18,107 bases of DNA from Chlorobiales bacterium. GTDB lineage: Bacteria > Bacteroidota > Chlorobiia > Chlorobiales > Chlorobiaceae. Within the stretch, counting starts at the first letter, position 1, and every line of letters starts with the position of its first letter. The translations under genes and the position numbers were made by a program. Shown in pieces: positions 14,467 through 18,107 of the stretch. Location of the stretch: contig JAKSDC010000133.1 of the NCBI GenBank assembly GCA_022360275.1, forward strand, positions 1-18,107, given 5' to 3'. A model generated the notes under the pieces. It was not told the origin of the DNA. It saw only the letters and a program-made list of their open reading frames with translations, and made no database searches.

Positions 14467-15753
14467 ATGAAGCATGTCGTTATCGTTGGCGGCGGCTTTG
14501 CCGGCATCAACGCAGCAAAAGAACTTGGGAACAAGCGTGACGTCAGGATCACCCTTATCGACAGAAAAAACTATCACCTTTTCCAGCCACTCCTTTATCA
14601 GGTTGCCATGTCAGCACTTGGTGCAGGGGATGTTGCCGAACCGTTGAGAAACATGCTTGCCAAATACAGAAACATCACCGTCTTCAAGGGAGCTGTTGAA
14701 AATGTCGATACACAGCGGAAGACAGTACAGACAGATTTCGGAGAGCTGTCCTATGACTACCTGATCCTTGCCTGCGGTGTCAAGCACCATTATTTCGGTA
14801 ACGAACAGTGGGAAGAGCATGCTCCCGGTCTGAAAATCATTGCCCAGGCAACCGAAATACGGCGCAGGGTTATGGAAGCCTATGAGGCCGCGGAAAGAAC
14901 CACGGACTCGGTTGAACGTAAAAAGCATCTGACGTTCGTCATTGTAGGCGGCGGACCTACCGGGGTGGAACTTGCAGGATCGATCGGGGAAATGAGCCGT
15001 TTCACGCTTTCCAAATATTACAAGCACATCGATCCTAAACTCACAAGAATATTTATTGTCGAGGCCGCACCGAGAATTCTGGGTTCTTTCTCTCCGGTGC
15101 TTGCAAGCAAAGCAACCAGAGCACTTGAAAAACTGGGCGTACAGGTATGGACAAGCAGTATGGTGACCAACGTCGATGCAAACGGCGTCCAGATCGGCAA
15201 TGAGCGCATAGAAGCTGCAACCGTACTCTGGGCCGCGGGCGTTCGGGCAGTAGGACTGGGCAGAAAAATGGATGTGGAAATCGACAGTTCGGGACGAATC
15301 ATCGTCGCGGAAGACCTGAGCATCCCCGACCATCCGGAAATATTCGTCGGAGGGGACCAGGCACATTTCGCGCACCATACGGATCAGCCTCTTCCCGGTA
15401 TGGCGCCTGTTGCATTACAGCAGGGTCATTCCATCGGGAAAAACATTCTCAACGAGTTGAGAGGCCGGCCAAGAAAGCCCTTCCGCTACCGGGAAAAAGG
15501 GCAGATGGCCACCATAGGGCGGAACAAGGCCATTGTGGAAATCGGTAATCTCAAGTTTTTCGGAAGTTTTGCATGGCTTACCTGGCTGCTGGTACACATC
15601 TATTATCTCACCACGTTCAAGCACCGTGTTTTCGTGCTGCTTCAGTGGGGGTGGTCATATTTCATGTTCGGTCATGGCGCACGCCTCATTGTGAACAAGG
15701 AATGGCGTTTTTATCCCGACAAAAAACGCTCCTGTATCGAAGAAGAGCGCTGA
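14467..15753 (+). CDS. ndh: Type II NADH dehydrogenase (NDH-2), FAD-dependent
   Basis: A protein of 428 residues from ATG 14467. It has two Rossmann motifs: GGGFAG (8-13) for FAD and VGGGPTGVELAG (160-171) for NADH. FQPLLYQVA follows the first fold, as is usual in NDH-2, and the FAD-site motif EIFVGGDQAHF sits near 292-302. The C-terminal region (about 360-405) has the amphipathic and hydrophobic segments LTWLLVHIYYLTTF and VFVLLQWGWSYFMFG that bind the enzyme to the inner face of the membrane. It passes electrons from NADH to quinone without pumping protons. A TTG at 14395 would add 24 atypical residues, so the ATG right before the FAD motif is preferred. It diverges from the Rrf2-led sulfur operon. 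Confidence 0.92.
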   Translation: MKHVVIVGGGFAGINAAKELGNKRDVRITLIDRKNYHLFQPLLYQVAMSALGAGDVAEPLRNMLAKYRNITVFKGAVENVDTQRKTVQTDFGELSYDYLILACGVKHHYFGNEQWEEHAPGLKIIAQATEIRRRVMEAYEAAERTTDSVERKKHLTFVIVGGGPTGVELAGSIGEMSRFTLSKYYKHIDPKLTRIFIVEAAPRILGSFSPVLASKATRALEKLGVQVWTSSMVTNVDANGVQIGNERIEAATVLWAAGVRAVGLGRKMDVEIDSSGRIIVAEDLSIPDHPEIFVGGDQAHFAHHTDQPLPGMAPVALQQGHSIGKNILNELRGRPRKPFRYREKGQMATIGRNKAIVEIGNLKFFGSFAWLTWLLVHIYYLTTFKHRVFVLLQWGWSYFMFGHGARLIVNKEWRFYPDKKRSCIEEER

Positions 15754-15772
15754 TGGATACCAAAACAGAGGA

Positions 15773-15973
15773 ATGTTGAGCAATTGCACAGCGAAAAATG
15801 TGATACACGTGTTTTCGTCCGTTATATTTCTTGGGCTGACACTGTACATCGCATTTTTTCTTGAACTTCCCGAAGGAGCATCACGTCAGGATCTGTATAT
15901 GATCGCTGCCCTGACAGGCGCTTACGGCTTGTGGAAACTTTGGAAAAGCGTTTCCGGCTGCCGGCGGCAGTAA
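15773..15973 (+). CDS. Small two-helix membrane protein of unknown function
   Basis: A frame of 66 codons starting 19 bases after ndh. It encodes two hydrophobic segments, about residues 11-30 (VIHVFSSVIFLGLTLYIAFF) and 42-58 (LYMIAALTGAYGLWKLW), joined by the acidic loop ELPEGASRQD, and ends in a basic tail. This arrangement, its codon use and its place directly behind ndh support a real gene. AGAGGA lies immediately before ATG 15773, too close for ideal spacing; TTG 15776 is the alternative start. I do not recognise the family. Co-transcription with ndh is likely, and a role at the membrane with NDH-2 is only a guess. Confidence 0.65.
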   Translation: MLSNCTAKNVIHVFSSVIFLGLTLYIAFFLELPEGASRQDLYMIAALTGAYGLWKLWKSVSGCRRQ

Positions 15974-16059
15974 ACTGAAAATGAACAAAAGCTCCATACA
16001 ACCTCTATAAACTTCCTGAACAATCATCACATTTGTTCGCAGAATTACTATCATGCAGC

Positions 16060-17262
16060 ATGATGAGTTACGAAATCAATAAGGAAACGGAAAAACAACT
16101 GTTTTTTCATAATTACACACGCCTGCCTCTTGCCATTACTCATGGTGAAGGCACCTACCTGTTCAGCGCCGACGGCTCACGGTATCTCGACATGATCTCG
16201 GGCATCGGTGTCAATGCGCTTGGTTACGGCGACAAAAGAATTATCAATGCAATTGCAGAACAGGCCCAAAAGATTATTCACGCATCGAATCTCTTCATGC
16301 TTGAGCCGCAGTTCAAACTTGCAGAAAAGCTTCTTGAGATTTCCGGACTGTCCAAAATTTTTTTTGCAAACAGCGGTACAGAAGCTGTCGAAGCAGCGAT
16401 AAAGCTATCGAGAAAATGGGCCGCCCAATCAGACAATGCCGGTAGAAAAGAGATCGTTTCGCTGTCAAACTGTTTCCACGGCAGAACCTACGGGGCAATG
16501 TCGCTAACCGACAAACCGAAATATCTCGAGGGATACGACCCCCTCCTTCCGGGAACGGCAAACGTTTCGTTCAACGATATCAATGACCTTGAAGCAACGG
16601 TCAGCGACAAGACAGCCGCCGTATTTGTCGAATTCGTGCAGGGTGAAGGGGGGGTTCACAAAGTTTCTCCCGAGTTCACCGATGCATTGAAAACCCTTCG
16701 ACAAAAACACGGCTTTCTCCTTGTTGCCGACGAAATCCAGGCCGGATGCGGCAGAACGGGCAACTTTTTCAGTTACATGCCTTTCGATATTGAACCCGAT
16801 CTGGTCTGTCTTGCCAAACCGCTTGGCGGTGGCCTACCGCTCTCTGCTGTTATCGGCAGCCAAAAAGTCGAGGATGTTTTCGCTGCAGGCAATCACGGCA
16901 CAACTTTCGGTGGAAATCCGGTGGCCTGTGCAGCAGGGCTGGCACTGATCAACGCGATTTATGAGGACAACCTCATGGAAAAAGCCGTCGAAACCGGAGA
17001 ATGGATAGGAGAGGCCCTTGAAACACTTGCCGCCAAACACTCTCAAATCCAGGACATCCGCCAGTATGGACTGATGATCGGTGCTACCGTCAACCGTGAC
17101 GCATCATATTACGTTCAGGAAGCACTCAAAAGAAAGGTACTTCTCAACGCGACCAACGGCAATGTCGTCAGGCTCCTCCCCCCTTTGACCATAAACCGTG
17201 AAGACGCACAACACTGTATCGACTGTCTCGATGAAATCTTCAGCGAAGAAGCGGAAAACTGA
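16060..17262 (+). CDS. argD: Acetylornithine aminotransferase (class III PLP aminotransferase)
   Basis: A protein of 400 residues from ATG 16060; ATG 16063 directly after it is equally possible, and a TTG at 16033 less so. Class III aminotransferase marks are YLDMISGIGVNALGY near the N-terminus, NSGTEAVEAAIKLSRKW, CFHGRTYGAM, LLVADEIQAGCGRTG (Asp and Gln around the PLP ring), the PLP lysine near 253 in CLAKPLGGG, and GTTFGGNPVACAA. It transfers the amino group between N-acetylornithine and 2-oxoglutarate in arginine synthesis, and such enzymes often also serve as succinyldiaminopimelate aminotransferase in lysine synthesis. No other arg gene is nearby. No strong Shine-Dalgarno sequence is seen. 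Confidence 0.93.
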   Translation: MMSYEINKETEKQLFFHNYTRLPLAITHGEGTYLFSADGSRYLDMISGIGVNALGYGDKRIINAIAEQAQKIIHASNLFMLEPQFKLAEKLLEISGLSKIFFANSGTEAVEAAIKLSRKWAAQSDNAGRKEIVSLSNCFHGRTYGAMSLTDKPKYLEGYDPLLPGTANVSFNDINDLEATVSDKTAAVFVEFVQGEGGVHKVSPEFTDALKTLRQKHGFLLVADEIQAGCGRTGNFFSYMPFDIEPDLVCLAKPLGGGLPLSAVIGSQKVEDVFAAGNHGTTFGGNPVACAAGLALINAIYEDNLMEKAVETGEWIGEALETLAAKHSQIQDIRQYGLMIGATVNRDASYYVQEALKRKVLLNATNGNVVRLLPPLTINREDAQHCIDCLDEIFSEEAEN

Positions 17263-17281
17263 CAAAAACAGAAAGGCTCCG

Positions 17282-17482
17282 ATGCCGCTGGGAAAGATCA
17301 ATTATCTGTTTATCGGCATGGGCGTTGCCGTTATAGCTTTCAGCTATACAGCCATGTATCTTGAAAACAGCGCGGACGGTTATTTCTCCCTCTACGCCAG
17401 TCCCATCTTACTGGTCGCGGCCTACGCATGGATTCTTTTCGCCCTGCTTTACAGGAGAAAGAAAGGAGTAAGAAGCAAGTAG
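17282..17482 (+). CDS. DUF3098-like small membrane protein
   Basis: A protein of 66 residues with two membrane helices: about 8-25 (YLFIGMGVAVIAFSYTAM) and about 40-60 (YASPILLVAAYAWILFALLY), then a basic tail (RRKKGVRSK). The opening MPLGKINY and the central FSLYASPILL resemble DUF3098, a small Bacteroidota/Chlorobiota family of unknown function. ATG 17282 is chosen because AAAGG lies five bases before it. Starts at 17231 or 17198 would overlap argD and have no such site. It follows argD by 19 bases, so it probably shares the argD message. Confidence 0.7.
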   Translation: MPLGKINYLFIGMGVAVIAFSYTAMYLENSADGYFSLYASPILLVAAYAWILFALLYRRKKGVRSK

Positions 17483-17508
17483 TAGCTCACTGCGTTCACA
17501 GGAGTAAG
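17465..17508 (+). repeat. Two copies of GGAGTAAG in a purine-rich stretch
   Basis: GGAGTAAG occurs at 17465-17472 (end of the DUF3098-like gene) and again at 17501-17508, each followed by more AG-rich sequence. The stretch looks like a short repeat remnant; its origin cannot be settled from one locus. Confidence 0.35.
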
Positions 17509-17614
17509 GAGAAGATGGAGACCGGATCTGCGAAGGGACGAGATGGCTGGATAGCCGGGGAGAAAGCCTCGAAAAATCGTAGCGAACAGCCGTTTTGACC
17601 TTTGACTTTTTCCG

Positions 17615-18107
17615 TTACCGTAACGTGAAGCGTATCGGTACTGTTAACCACACCTTAACGGGAGAACCGTTCTGAATGCCGGGAGAGTAGGTAGAATTCA
17701 TGACACATTCGATCGCTGACTTGTCAAACACCGTCTGATCGGAAGGTGCACGTTTAACTATCTGTGCTTTTATCGGCATGCCGTTTTCCGAAATCAGCAC
17801 ACTAACGACGACCCTGCCCTCGATGCCAGCGCGGCGGGCCATGTCCGGGTACCTTGGCTCCTTCTGTTTGACGAATGAAGGCATGATTTCACAGGGCACA
17901 AACATCGGTCCGCTGAGAATCCCCGAAGAACCGCCTCCGTCAACCGCACCCTGCTGAATAGCCTTTTTGATCTCTTTCTGGGTCGCAAGGGTCTGCTCGG
18001 GAGGAGCCTCTTCCTTTTTCACCTTTTTGATCTTGCCGACGTTGGGAGGCGCCTCGGCTTTGGGAGGAGCGACTTTCTGAGCAGGCGGGGGAGCTGCCGG
18101 CTGTGCA
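17615..18107 (-). CDS. tonB: TonB-family protein, C-terminal part (start outside the window)
   Basis: The frame runs open on the minus strand from the window edge to TAA at 17617-17615, giving 163 residues. A GTG at 18022 lies inside the frame but is not the true start, because the sequence before it is the Pro/Ala/Lys-rich linker (PPPAQKVAPPKAEAPP) typical of periplasm-spanning TonB. The C-terminal domain follows: EPRYPDMARRAGIEGRVVVSV, then VFDKSAIECVMNSTYSPG and VKVWLTVPIRFTLR. TonB couples the inner-membrane proton motive force, through ExbB/ExbD, to outer-membrane receptors. The N-terminal membrane anchor is not visible. Confidence 0.9.
   Translation of the reverse strand, partial: AQPAAPPPAQKVAPPKAEAPPNVGKIKKVKKEEAPPEQTLATQKEIKKAIQQGAVDGGGSSGILSGPMFVPCEIMPSFVKQKEPRYPDMARRAGIEGRVVVSVLISENGMPIKAQIVKRAPSDQTVFDKSAIECVMNSTYSPGIQNGSPVKVWLTVPIRFTLR

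Noticed and set aside
17483..17614. Terminator between the DUF3098-like gene and tonB
   Set aside because: Only weak stems such as GGCT/AGCC and the short GTTAC-C-GTAAC at 17614-17624 are present, and none has a T-run in the right place.

Overview
The window looks like chromosomal DNA from a green sulfur bacterium (phylum Chlorobiota/Chlorobi, Chlorobium or Prosthecochloris type). This is an inference from gene content: the end of sucC (reductive TCA cycle), a BciB-type vinyl reductase of bacteriochlorophyll synthesis, an NYC1/NOL-like SDR, oxygen-independent HemN, type II NADH dehydrogenase, and a sulfur-trafficking operon. Nineteen protein genes are supported, two of them cut by the window ends. 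I see no rRNA, tRNA, CRISPR array, insertion sequence or prophage.

Layout. 1-399 is the 3' end of sucC, followed by about 550 bases without a gene. 952-2975 holds bciB (+) and an NYC1/NOL-like SDR (-), tail to tail with 11 bases between them. 3114-5063 is a two-domain ABC-F ATPase whose end overlaps a convergent nitroreductase. On the minus strand, a uridine-kinase-like P-loop protein lies upstream of that nitroreductase. hemN (-) ends at a good rho-independent terminator. hemN and purE diverge from a 121-base region carrying a perfect inverted repeat. purE overlaps a DUF985 cupin gene.

The most notable part is 9140-14121, all on the minus strand. In transcription order it reads: Rrf2 regulator, CysK-type PLP enzyme, ThiS-like sulfur carrier, MetY-type PLP enzyme, ThiF/MoeB-like E1 enzyme, JAMM metallopeptidase, DsrE2-like protein, then after a 207-base gap TusA. 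Most junctions overlap or nearly overlap. The set matches the protein-thiocarboxylate route to homocysteine known from Wolinella succinogenes (HcyS/HcyD/HcyF/MetY) and the related mycobacterial CysO/CysM/Mec route to cysteine. Here both kinds of PLP sulfhydrylase share one operon with a single carrier. The carrier ends in Gly-Gly-Gly-His-Arg, so it should need C-terminal trimming, presumably by the JAMM peptidase, before activation. The Rrf2 protein lacks the IscR iron-sulfur cysteines and precedes cysK, which recalls CymR. TusA and DsrE2 suggest that sulfur arrives as persulfide.

14467-17482 runs on the plus strand: type II NADH dehydrogenase (preceded by a striking near-perfect 27-base palindrome), a small two-helix membrane protein, ArgD, and a DUF3098-like small membrane protein. 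The window ends with the C-terminal part of a TonB-family protein on the minus strand.
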